Shown here: positions 1 to 9,100 of the stretch, piece by piece | Layout: each line of letters starts with the position of its first letter | How positions within the stretch are numbered: position 1 is the stretch's first letter | DNA from: an uncultured Verrucomicrobiae bacterium | Lineage (GTDB): Bacteria; Verrucomicrobiota; Verrucomicrobiia; Verrucomicrobiales; DEV007 | NCBI GenBank assembly: GCA_937898895.1 | Contig: CALDKL010000040.1 | Coordinates: forward strand, 1-13,972 | Reading direction: 5' to 3' | Length of the DNA stretch: 13,972 bases | The notes under the pieces: model-generated | The model's input: only the letters and a program-made list of their open reading frames with translations | Databases searched by the model: none | Told to the model about the DNA's origin: nothing | Translations under genes and position numbers: made by a program

Positions 1-677
1 ATCTCTCCATCCCCCGCATCGTCGCCATCGTGACTCGGCCCGAGGATCTCGTCCATCTCGCGAGCGGTGGGGCGGCCCCCTGTGATTTTCTCGAATTCCG
101 CGTCGACAATCTCGCTTCAGCGGAGCTCGAGCTGACCCCGGTCCTCGCCTCCTCGCCCCGGCCCGTTTTGCTCACTGTTCGCTGTCCGGAAGAAGGCGGA
201 GCGGGAAATCTCCCGGCGGAGACGCGACTGGCCCTGTACGCCCGCCACCTCGGTACGGCAACCCTCGTCGATACGGAAATCGCCTCGCTCGAGACCGGGT
301 TGTTTTCCGATTTTCCCGGACTGGTGCAATCGGCCGGAAAAACTCTCGTCGCTTCTTTCCATGACTTCACCGGCTTTCCCGGACGAGAGCGACTCGCCGA
401 GCGCATCGCCCTGGCCTATGCCCTCGGTGCCGAGGTCGCCAAAGTCGCCGTCGTCCTCACCTCGATGAAGGATCTGTTCGAACTCGTCGAACTGGTCGAA
501 ATCCAACGCGAAACGGGGCGCGCTCTCTCTGCGATGGGCATGGGCCCGCTCGGAAAACTTTCCCGACTCGTCCTCGCCAGGGCGGGATCGTGTTTGAACT
601 ACGGTTATCTTCGGACCCCCAACGCACCGGGACAATGGGCATCGGAAGACCTCGGTCGATGGCTGCGGGAGATGTGA
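1..677 (+). CDS. aroD: Type I 3-dehydroquinate dehydratase, 5' end cut off by the window
   Basis: This enzyme removes water from 3-dehydroquinate to give 3-dehydroshikimate, the third step of the shikimate pathway, through a Schiff base in the cytoplasm. Counting from the GTG at 30, the class I signatures are in order: LEFRVD (E22, R24, D26), LTVRCPEEGG (R51), ASFHDF with the catalytic His111, EVAKVAV with the Schiff-base Lys138, the substrate-binding MGPLGKLSR (S178, R179) and PNAPGQ near the end. The frame stays open to the left edge and reads SIPRIVAIV just before the GTG. That is the first beta strand of the barrel, so the true start is very probably outside the window and the GTG is internal. 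The stop (TGA 675-677) is 8 bp from the stop of the convergent GH25 gene. The symbol follows the class I family; the assignment is firm. Confidence 0.93.
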   Translation, partial: LSIPRIVAIVTRPEDLVHLASGGAAPCDFLEFRVDNLASAELELTPVLASSPRPVLLTVRCPEEGGAGNLPAETRLALYARHLGTATLVDTEIASLETGLFSDFPGLVQSAGKTLVASFHDFTGFPGRERLAERIALAYALGAEVAKVAVVLTSMKDLFELVELVEIQRETGRALSAMGMGPLGKLSRLVLARAGSCLNYGYLRTPNAPGQWASEDLGRWLREM

Positions 678-685
678 AGGCCCCC

Positions 686-1615
686 TTACCGCAGGGCAAG
701 CCCGTGCCTCTGCCAAAACGCCGCGAGATCCGCCTGCGATCCGTTGAAAACGTTCCGCTCGACGGGTCGGTCGAGATCCCCGAAATAAGCGGGAAAACGA
801 TACCCCCCGTGACTGTAGACTTTCGGAACGGAGCGCCCTCCGGTCCACTCCACGCCTCCGTATTGCCAGATCGACCAGGTGGGCCAGACGCCGTATTGCT
901 TCGCAAGCCCCTCGGGATGAACGGGCACGGGGAATTGGGGATAGGCGGGATCGTAGCCCTTGTCATGCGAATACAAGGCCAGCCAGTACGGCATCCGCCT
1001 CAGCTTCGCTTTGGTCGCCTCATCCGCGCCGCTCAAGAGCGCCTTGAGATGACCGCTGTTCTCGAGATAGGCGACGGGCACCACACCACTGCGAGCTTCG
1101 ATGCGGTCGAGGAAGCGCAGGAGATCGTCCAACCGTGACTGGGCATCAAAATCGCCGACAAGGAGCAAATGCGAAGCACGCCAGTCGCGGCTTTTGGCCA
1201 GGCCCTGGGCGCGTTCGAGGAACTGATCGGCCTGGACCACGGCATCGACATGAGTCTGCAAGCGATAATAGACACCCGGCAGCATTGCCGCGCGGTCCGC
1301 CGCCGCGAGAAAGGCCTCGCATTTCGTGTCGAGATTGCCCCCTTTACCGGCCCGGGCGATGAGGGCGACCGCCCCATTGGCGCGGAGCGCCGAGACATCG
1401 TTCTCCGAGTAGGCCCGCCCTTCCCGTTGCTTTTCCTTTGGATCGTAGGCCGAGACATTGATGATCTGCGGCATCGTGCCCGGTGCGGCGGCCGACGCCC
1501 CTGTGCCACCGTCCCCCGGAGTGACCACAGTGCGACACTGTGCCAGCCCGAGCACAACGAGCCCCCACGGAAACACGACCTTCCAAACGCGGTTCATCAA
1601 TGAAAACAATGCCAT
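686..1615 (-). CDS. Exported GH25 (lysozyme-like) protein with substituted active-site residues
   Basis: The protein is about 309 aa. GH25 enzymes cleave the MurNAc-GlcNAc bond of peptidoglycan. Family landmarks in order: INVSAY (usual GIDVS), ALIARAGKG, GVYYRL, a region matching the DxE strand (VGDFDA), PVAYLEN, MPYWLALY, WSIWQYGG and RNVFNGSQADLAAFW. The acids normally used are changed: Asp of GIDVS is Asn53, the DxE motif reads D155-F-D157, and the VDxN Asp near the end is Glu286. It may be inactive or altered. The N-terminus is a signal peptide (basic residues, then VVFPWGLVVLGLA) ending in LAQC; Cys27 suggests a lipoprotein, but Gln before Cys is unusual, so ordinary signal peptidase cleavage is equally possible. 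The start is chosen at the second of two adjacent ATGs, 5 nt after GAGAG; the first ATG (1616-1618) or one at 1595-1597 are alternatives. It is divergent from tatA. Confidence 0.8.
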   Translation of the reverse strand: MALFSLMNRVWKVVFPWGLVVLGLAQCRTVVTPGDGGTGASAAAPGTMPQIINVSAYDPKEKQREGRAYSENDVSALRANGAVALIARAGKGGNLDTKCEAFLAAADRAAMLPGVYYRLQTHVDAVVQADQFLERAQGLAKSRDWRASHLLLVGDFDAQSRLDDLLRFLDRIEARSGVVPVAYLENSGHLKALLSGADEATKAKLRRMPYWLALYSHDKGYDPAYPQFPVPVHPEGLAKQYGVWPTWSIWQYGGVEWTGGRSVPKVYSHGGYRFPAYFGDLDRPVERNVFNGSQADLAAFWQRHGLALR

Positions 1616-1753
1616 CATTTCTCTCGCTTCGCGAACGATCCCTTGATCCCCCGTTCGCAAAATAGAGAACGTGCGATCCCCGCGTGATCGCGCCACGCGA
1701 AGAAGTTCGGAAATACTTTTTGCATCGCCCCGGCCCCGGACCTAGTCTCCCAT
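1616..1753. promoter_or_regulatory. Divergent intergenic region between the GH25 gene and tatA
   Basis: This 138-bp gap must carry the promoters of both divergent genes, but I see no convincing -35/-10 pair. On the plus strand TTGCAT (1720-1725) is followed 17 bp later by a poor TAGTCT; on the minus strand TCTATT (1661-1666) is a weak -10 candidate. It holds three perfect short inverted repeats: CTTCGCG (1627-1633) with CGCGAAG (1696-1702), GCGAACG (1631-1637) with CGTTCGC (1652-1658), and GCGATC (1673-1678) with GATCGC (1686-1691, 7-nt loop). They could be operator sites or a folded leader of the GH25 mRNA. In GC-rich DNA some such repeats arise by chance. Confidence 0.4.
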
Positions 1754-2014
1754 ATGGACAGATGTTACCTTGGATTCGGGCTGGGCATGCAGGAGATGAT
1801 CGTCATCTTTCTGATCGTGCTCCTCCTTTTCGGTGCAAAGAAAATTCCGGAACTTGCCCGCGGAATCGGCAAGGGCATGGGCGAATTCAAAAAGGCCAAA
1901 CACGAGTTCGAACGAGAGATTCACATGGGTGAAGAAGAGGGAAAAAAGGAATGGGACCGAGTCACCCAGGACCGCAAAAAGTCCTCCTCGGACACGCCCC
2001 CCGACCACGACTGA
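1754..2014 (+). CDS. tatA: Sec-independent protein translocase subunit TatA
   Basis: TatA oligomerises with TatC (and TatB) in the inner membrane to export folded proteins with twin-arginine signals. The protein is 86 aa, normal for the family. It has a short N-terminus, one membrane helix (about residues 13-26, MQEMIVIFLIVLLLFG), the conserved Phe-Gly hinge (F26, G27), then the amphipathic helix AKKIPELARGIGKGMGEFKKAK and a charged, probably unstructured tail. The ATG at 1754 is preferred because family members carry a few residues with a Gly-rich turn before the conserved Glu14; Met12 is an alternative start. Neither has a strong Shine-Dalgarno. TatB is less likely given the short tail and the KKIPELARGIGK helix. 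No tatC lies in the window. The EEP gene follows after 22 bp. Confidence 0.9.
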   Translation: MDRCYLGFGLGMQEMIVIFLIVLLLFGAKKIPELARGIGKGMGEFKKAKHEFEREIHMGEEEGKKEWDRVTQDRKKSSSDTPPDHD

Positions 2015-2036
2015 TTTCCCCCTGCCGGATCGCGCC

Positions 2037-3002
2037 ATGCGCCCCATGCCCCGCAAGACCGTCGTGCTGATGCCGACGGTCTTTTTTCTTTTGCTCTCCG
2101 CAGCACTTCCCATCCCCGCCGCCCGGGCGCAGGAAACGAAGGCACCTCCCGCCGCTCCGGTGGCCCCGGTGACCTTCACCTTTTACAACCTGATGAACTA
2201 TCTCGCGATGGAGCGGCGGGACGGCGACGAGGTGGTGCCCAATGCCCCCAAACCCGAGCGAGAGGTCACGGCGGTCATTGAGGCACTCACCACAATCCGT
2301 CCCGACATCCTCGGAGTCTGCGAACTGGGAGACGAGACCTTTCTCGCCGACCTCCAATCGCGGCTCAAGGCCTCCGGGATCGATCTGCCCCATACCGAAT
2401 TGGTCCGCGACTCGGCCGGATGGAATCGCAATCTCGGCCTCCTCTCGCGCTTTCCCATCGTCGCACGGAACTCGCGCGAAGACTACACCTACGAACTGGA
2501 GGGCACCAAACACTCCTTTCAGCGCGGCATTCTCGATGCGACAATCGCGGTGTCGCAGACCTACCACCTGCGGTACATCGGCCTGCACCTCAAATCGAAA
2601 CGCGAGGTTCCCGAGGGCGACGAAAGTCTCATGCGCCTGAACGAAGCTCGTCTCGCCCGCCAACACCTCGATCGCATCCTCGAGGCCGAGCCGGGAGCGA
2701 ACGTCATTGTCTCGGGCGATCTGAATGCCCTTCGCCACGAGATTCCGATCAAAACGCTCCAGGGAAAATTCGGTCAACAGGGTTATCTCTCGGCCCTGAC
2801 CCTGTCGGATCCCTACGGATTTCACTGGACCCACTACTGGTCGTTTGCCGACGAATATTCGCGCTTCGACTACGCGCTCTATTCGCAGGGCCTGAAAGAC
2901 GAGATTGATCGCGAGGCCTCCCACATCCATCACTGGGAAAACTGGAACAAGGCCTCCGACCACCGTCCTCTCGTCATCCGAATCGTGCCCGAAGACCGAT
3001 GA
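2037..3002 (+). CDS. Secreted endonuclease/exonuclease/phosphatase (EEP) family enzyme
   Basis: The protein is 321 aa, of the metal-dependent DNase I-like phosphohydrolase superfamily. The substrate cannot be named; members cut DNA, phospholipids or inositol phosphates. All the expected motifs are intact: N51 (YNLMNYL), the metal-binding Glu96 (GVCELGD), the catalytic His184 (GLHLKSK), D228 and N230 (SGDLNA), RFDYALY, and the terminal D308-H309 (ASDHRPL). A signal peptide (MPRK, then VVLMPTVFFLLLSAALPI) with probable cleavage after ARA at residue 31 predicts export. It has no twin-arginine motif, so Sec is the likely route despite the adjacent tatA. The frame is open further upstream inside tatA, but the ATG at 2037 is the one that gives a signal peptide; Met4 (2046) is an alternative. 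The 22-bp gap suggests co-transcription with tatA. Confidence 0.88.
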   Translation: MRPMPRKTVVLMPTVFFLLLSAALPIPAARAQETKAPPAAPVAPVTFTFYNLMNYLAMERRDGDEVVPNAPKPEREVTAVIEALTTIRPDILGVCELGDETFLADLQSRLKASGIDLPHTELVRDSAGWNRNLGLLSRFPIVARNSREDYTYELEGTKHSFQRGILDATIAVSQTYHLRYIGLHLKSKREVPEGDESLMRLNEARLARQHLDRILEAEPGANVIVSGDLNALRHEIPIKTLQGKFGQQGYLSALTLSDPYGFHWTHYWSFADEYSRFDYALYSQGLKDEIDREASHIHHWENWNKASDHRPLVIRIVPEDR

Positions 3003-3023
3003 TCGTAAAGGCCGAAATGGCAA

Positions 3024-3146
3024 CCACGGAAGGTACCGAAGGTACGGAATCAGAGGGAAGAGAGCGATGGGATGGGTTCACCCCATGAGTGAACTTCGAC
3101 TCCGCCGCATTCCCTTGATTTGTCCGTGTGTTCCGTCTGTTCCTTG
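3024..3146. repeat. Imperfect palindrome with 9-bp-periodic arms between convergent genes
   Basis: The core is a perfect hairpin, GTTCAC (3076-3081), loop CCCATGA, GTGAAC (3089-3094). Extending outward, the left arm (3024-3075) and the reverse complement of the right arm (3095-3146) stay alignable with small gaps: shared blocks include GGGAA, ACGGA and TCA. Both arms carry a pentamer like CGGAA every 9 bp (left CGGAA, CCGAA, CGGAA at 3027, 3036 and 3045; right arm reversed AGGAA, CGGAA, CGGAC). It lies between two genes transcribed towards each other, so it could act as a bidirectional terminator or mRNA 3' structure, or be a REP/MITE-like dispersed element. There is no U-tract. Confidence 0.5.
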
Positions 3147-3188
3147 CTTCCCCAGCTTCGGACTGAGGCGGATCGGTTTGGCGGCCCC

Positions 3189-6100
3189 TTATTCCCCGCC
3201 CCTCCGAGGAGCATTCCGCCGCCCCCGTTTCCGGATCCACACTCCGAAGGCCGAGAACAGCGTCACCACCAGCCAGGTTCCTGGTTCGGGCACCGCCGTG
3301 AGGGTGATCGCGTTGCCGGTGTCATTGTAATTGAGCAGATAGCGATTGCCCCCGATGAGCCTTTCGGTGTCGTCGAGCCAGGGCGTGCCGCCGTAGGTGA
3401 ACAGACCCGAAAGCGATCCGTAGGTCGCGATGGTATACACGTTGTCCGCCGTAAAGGCTCCGGTCGTGTTGAAGGTGAGAGTGGTGTCCGACATCATCGT
3501 GAGAGTCCCGGTGATATCGACACGGCTGGACGCTCCATCGACATTCTCAACCAGGTCGACGAGCCAGGTGTTGCCCTTCTTCATATCGAGATTGCCGCCG
3601 ATAGCGAGAGTCCGGTCGGATATGCCGTCGAAGGCGGTCGTGATCGTCGCTCCGGCATCGGTCGCAAACTTCACGTCGCCACCGATCGATCCGAAGCCCG
3701 ACAAAGTGCCTCCCACGACAACGACGTCGCCATCTCCCGTGCCGCTGCCCGTCGTATTGTTGACGATCAGTGCCCCGGACTCCAGGAGCGTGCCGTGATT
3801 CACCTCGGGACCGTGCATCGTTTCGCTGTAGGTGTTCGCGGCGGTCAGGACGAGTGCCCCGTCGCCCCGCTTGATCAGGTCGCCCGTATCCCCCGCAACG
3901 ATACCCCCGACGGTGAGAGTCTGCCCAGCATCCACATCAAAGGCGCCTCCGTTGGATCCCAGGGTGATGCCGCGAGTTGCGTCATCGATCGTGAAGGTCG
4001 CCGTCGCACGGAGCCCCCCGCCGTCGAGGGTCAACTGGGCGGGATTGGCCACGACGGGAGCAGCCCCGAGATTGGCCTCCGCCTCGATGCTGACCCATCC
4101 TCCGTTCACCACCGTGGTTCCCTGATAGGTGTTTGCCGCGCTCAGGCGCAGGGTGCCTTGTCCGGTTTTGACAATGCCACCGTTGGCAATCTGCGCCCCG
4201 ATGTGGAGATCATTGGCGGCACTACCGTCGCCGATGACAAAGTTCCGTGAAACACCTCCCAGGTCAACCGTTCCCGGGTTCGTTCCGGAACCGGTCGGAA
4301 GGATTGCCGCCGTTCCCGAAGTCAGGGTGTTGTTCACCGTCACATCGGCTTCGAGGAGGAGACGCCCCGCGACCGCGTTGTCGGCCTCGAGCAACAAGGT
4401 CGGACTGTTGGTGCCTCCAAATTCCAATCCCTTTCCGCCACTCAGGACGTGCAGCAGGCCACCCGTCGTTCCCCCCTCGACGGTATTCGTTCCATCCGTG
4501 ATGAGAAAATGGTCGGCCTCGACGAGACCGCCGTCGCTGACCGTGCTCGTTCCGCCACTGAAGGTGAAGCCATCCTCCGACCCGAAAACGGTGTTATCCC
4601 CCGTGGTGAAGGTACCCCCGCTGTTGGTAAATTCTCCGACCGTTTCGGTCTTCCCGGTGAGGGCTCCGAAGTGGAAGGTGCCCGCAGTCATCCGGATCGA
4701 GGCATTGTCTGCGATCTGTTCGCTCTCGCGCACCTCCAGAGTCCCTCCCGAGATCACGAGATCGTCGTCGGTGGAGAGGTTCCCATCCGTTCTCAGAGTC
4801 GTGTTCGATCCTACGGCTCCGTTCAGCGCGAGGATCCCGCCGCTCACCGTGGTCGAACCCACGAAGGAATTCGCCGCAGTCAGCTCCAGCGTCCCCGCCC
4901 CGGCTTTGGCGAGATGGATTCCACCATCGATCCGGCCGGCGTAGGAAGAATCTCCGGCCTGATTCACGGTGAGGGTCTTCCGTTCGAAGGCGCTGTTCCG
5001 GATCGTTCCTCCGGGTCCGGTAAGGCCGCCGATTTCCTGATCGTATCCGTTGAGATCGAGAACGCCATCGGCCTCACCCAGTCCACGGGTGCTGACAACC
5101 GTCGTCGCGGAAAGAGCGTTGGTCCGCCCGATCTGGAGGATGCCTCCTTCGATGTAGAGGTCGCCGAAACTGTTGCTGCCGGCGAGCTTGATCACATCCT
5201 GTCCCACCTTGGTCAGGTCGAAGCTGCCGGTGATGTTGCCATCGATGACGAGGTAGGATCCGCGCAGCCCGACGTCGCTCGGATTGAGGTTCGTGCTGGT
5301 GTTGAATTTGCCCATGTCATAGATGAAATGGTTTGAACCGGACGAGGACCCGGCCGGGTAGATCTGCCCGAGGTAGGAATCCTTCGTGAGATTGATCGTC
5401 ACTCCGCTGCGGATGGTCTGGATCACTGCGATCTCGTCATAATCCTGCGGCAGATAGCCCATGATGGAGCCTCCGGCCAGATCAATGGTGCGGGTTCCGC
5501 TGACGTCGGTGAAGATCTGCCAGTGAACACCGTCGGCGAAGGTATAGTTCCCGCTGCCGCGCGCATCACTGCGCGCCCAGCGCTCGATGGAGCCGGGTTC
5601 CTGGACGAGCGTGGCGGTGGGGACAAAATTGCCCGTCGCGATTTCGATGGCGGAGGTCGAGCGTGCGTAGGCGGTGACGTCGCCGCTGCCGAAGGCACCG
5701 TTGTGCAGCACGCGCACGGTGCCGTCGCCGACGCTGAAGGTGCGGCCCACACCGGTGAAGCTGGCGCTGTTGTCGCCGAGGCTCAGGATCCCGTCTCCAG
5801 AGGTGCGCACATCGTAGAGGCCCTGGTTGTTCAGACCGCCCGCGCCGCTGCCTGCGCCGAGCTGCACTCCGGTGCTGGAACCCGGACCATGAGTCGTCGC
5901 GTCGACGCTGATCAGGTAGTGATCGTAGAGCGTCACCGTACCGGTGCGCATCGTGTGGCGCCATGCATCCGCCTGGAGGAAAACGATGCCCTCATGGCCG
6001 CCTCCGTAGGTCTTGAGATCAATCGCGGGGATCTGGTCGAGACGATCACTCGCGGCGACACTGCGGATGAGGCCCATCTCATTGACCGTGATCTTGCCCC

Positions 6101-9100
6101 CGCTCCAGGTGAACAGGTCAGGGGTGCTGCTGTTGTAGTAGTAGGACAATTCGGTGAGATTGTAGACGTTGTCACGGTCCGACAGATGTGCACCGTTGAG
6201 GACCACCTCGCCGGAGCCCTGTCCGCCCGGAGTGCGGAACTCGAGGCGTCCGTTGTTGACATTCCAGACGCCGGAGAACTGTGGCTGGTCGCTGCGGATG
6301 CTCAGGGTGGACTGGCCAAATTTGGTGACGGTGGCGGCGTGGATTTTTCCGTTGATCAGGAGGTAATCATCGTTGGCGTGAATCAGCGCCTCTCCATCAC
6401 CGTTACCCGAAGGGCCAAAATACAAGTCGGCATTGATGGTGGGCTGATTGTTCACCTGCATGAGCCCACCGCTGCGGATGATGATGCGGTCGAAGGCGTT
6501 GTCCGCGCTGTTGTCGATGCTGCGATCCGTGCGCAGGGCGTAGAGGTCGAGATTCGCACCGAGAACGCCGGTGGCCGTGGTGAGGTTGAGAATCTCCGTG
6601 CCGTTGTTGAGCGGCAGGTCAGTGGTGTCCACCGCACCGCCCACAGAGGTCAGGTAGTTCGCCGGAGCACTGCCCTGGGTGATCGTCCGGAAGCCGAGCG
6701 TGGCATCGTATTTGACGAAATTGTTGTCGAAACGACTCACGATCCAAGGATCCACCATGTTGTTGTTCATCAGGCTCGATCCGTTGGCGGCGAGGAACAG
6801 CGCGCTGTCGACGTTGGATGCCACCGTACCGAGCATGTCGGCGGTATTCGTGAAATATACCATGCCCGCGATCTGGAGAGTGCCTGTGCCACTGCGCGTG
6901 AGATTGCCGACGGAAAGCTCGACCCAGTCGCCCGTGTCGCGGCGGAGGACCACTTCCGAGCCACCCGCAATGGTGAGATCCCCGATGATTTCGCGATTGG
7001 CGATGTGGTCAGAGTTGTCCCCATACATCTCCAGAACGGCCCCGTTCAGCGTGATGCCGACGGCATCGGCCCACCGTCCGCCACCACCAAGGGTGCCCGT
7101 GGCGCGATTGCCCGTGGTGCCGCTGCCGGTGAAGGGGCTGTTGTTGTCGAAGCGCAGGCGCGAACCCGGATGCAGCACGAGGACGTTGGCATTGGTGAGG
7201 CCGCCGGTGGTCACGGCGGTTCCGGAAGATCCCTCATAGCGCATGTCGCCGTAGACATCGATCTGACCGGTGCCCAGCGGAGTGCGAAAGGTCGTCCCCG
7301 TACCCACGGCCCCACCCTGGACCGAGAGGGCCAGGCCGCGATAACCGCCATCCATGTTGCGCGAACGCGTCACGAGGGTACCCCCGTCGTAGCTGTTGTT
7401 GCCGTTGGCCGCAAAGGTCACCGTGCCGTAGCCGGAGACCGTGTGCGCGATGCCGAGGATCATGCGGTGCCCCGCACCCGCGAACTGATCGGCACCATCG
7501 GTGACCGGGTTTGCCGTCAGGGTGCTCTCGGCTCCCCCCAGGCGCCACTCGGCACCACCGGTTCCCCAGGGAGTGACGCTGTTTGCCGTGAGATTGCCCC
7601 CGCCGTCTCCCGCCCCGAGATTCCAGAGGTTGAATTTGCCCCCATCGCGCGAGGCCATGAGCGGATCGACCGAGAGGCTTTGGCCGTTGTCGATGGACAG
7701 CTCCCCGACTCCGGTCCCGCGGACGACGGATGCGACAGCAGCGGTGATCGCGTTGAAATTCGCGATGGTGCGCGTGCCAATGACCGGAGCAGCGGTGCCG
7801 CTGGTGAAAACGTTCGTCAGCCCGGTGGTGCCCAGGCTGGCGGTACTGACGAGCGACAGGCCCGCTCCGGCGAAAATCTGCACCGGCCCGGTGCCGAGGG
7901 TAGCGTTGGTTTGGCGAACGGAAGTGTGGCCGGTGAAGGCATTGTAGCCACCGCTGAAGGTGTTGGCGGCGTTGTTATCGAAGTGCACATACCAGATGCC
8001 CGCCTTGTTGAAGGTGCCACTGCCACTGACGACGTCCCGCAGCCAGAAGGGCGTGTCGTCAATACGGAAAACCGGGCTGTCCTCAATGACGAGTTTGTTT
8101 TCCAGCACGATGGTGTCTCCCCAACTGCTTGCATCGAAGACCAGATACGGGCTGTTCGAGGTCCTGAAAACGTTGCCGAGGTTGTTCACCCCGATAGTGC
8201 GGGTTCCGGACGAGCCACCGTTGCGGTCCGTAGTGAAGATGACCAGACCGTTGACGGAAATGTCTTGCCCCGGTGCGGTGAACACGCTCGACGCTCCCGA
8301 GATCGCCATGCGCAACGTGCCGTAGTCCAGCTCCACATCACCCGTTCCTCCCACGTCGTAGTTGGCCGTGCCGGAGGCAGTCAAGCGCCATTCCCCGCGA
8401 TTGAGAGTGAAGCCGCCCGTGAAACCAGAATTGTCGCCGTTCATGTGCAACACACCATCTCCTGTCTTCACGATCGGAGCAGCGCTGGTGACACTACCAT
8501 TGAGACGCCAGGTGTTGCCATTGACGTTCATCCCCACCGCGCTCGTGCCGCCGATGGTCGTGGTGCCGAGCACCTGCCCGTTTGAATTGCTGTTGTAGAG
8601 GCGCAGGAGGGTACCGGCCGGACCCGTAGTACCTCCGATATTGAGATTCTGGAATCGCACCTCCGAGGAAGTGCTGCTGCCGGTATACTTCTCGGCCTGA
8701 ATCAGAGCCTGGCCGACATTCTCCGCCACGGTGACGGTGAGACCGGTGAAGGTGGTGGTGGCACTGTTGTGCCGCAGGCGCAGGTCGGGCATCTGGTTGC
8801 CGCCGCTGTTGTTGGCATAGTTGCCGTGCAGGATGATCTCGCTGGCCGTTCCCTGGGTGCCCGCGCCGTCGAGATAGAGCCTGCCCCCGTTGAGCTGGAT
8901 GGTGCCAGTGATGGCGTTGGCGGTATTGGTAACCTGGAAGCCGCCGGGACCGTCGAAGGTGAGATTCGCCGCTGTGAGAACCCCGCCAAACCGCTGATTG
9001 GGCGTGTAGTGTCCCGCGTAGACGATGCCCTCCACCGGTGTGGTTCCGTCACCAAAGTAGAGATTCGTACTGTTGAAATCCACGCGATTGCTGTCGTCGC

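Noticed and set aside
117..1138. Frames overlapping aroD and the GH25 gene (117-848 minus, 457-966 minus, 590-1138 plus).
   Set aside because: They overlap recognisable genes in other frames and show no motif; composition is Arg/Pro/Gly-rich as expected for shadows.
1627..1702. A possible tRNA: 76 nt bounded by a 7-bp stem with inner hairpins.
   Set aside because: Neither strand has a T-loop of the TTCRA type or an acceptable D-arm, and the outer and first inner stems compete for the same bases.
1833..2036. An upstream extension of the EEP frame to an ATG at 1833.
   Set aside because: It would overlap tatA in another frame and bury the signal peptide, which begins properly at the ATG at 2037.
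1962..3023. A 353-codon minus-strand frame opposite the EEP gene.
   Set aside because: It is the same in-register antisense shadow; the plus-strand frame has all the EEP catalytic motifs and a signal peptide.
3003..3188. A rho-independent terminator between the EEP gene and the giant gene.
   Set aside because: The central hairpin is weak (6 bp) and there is no run of T on either strand after it, so a classical terminator cannot be claimed.
3189..3800. A C-terminal autotransporter beta-barrel, expected with PATR repeats.
   Set aside because: After the last repeat there are only about 190 residues, without the alternating amphipathic strands or the terminal aromatic residue of such barrels; the end is a PEP-CTERM tail.
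5523..8585. A 1,020-codon open frame on the plus strand opposite the giant gene, plus similar ones at 3120-4250, 4449-5336, 10305-11204, 11259-11819 and 11889-12488.
   Set aside because: All are in exact antisense register with the giant frame (start positions divisible by 3, as are its codons). In that register a stop arises only where the giant gene uses TTA, CTA or TCA, which are rare in GC-rich DNA, so long open antisense frames are expected. The translations show no family motif.
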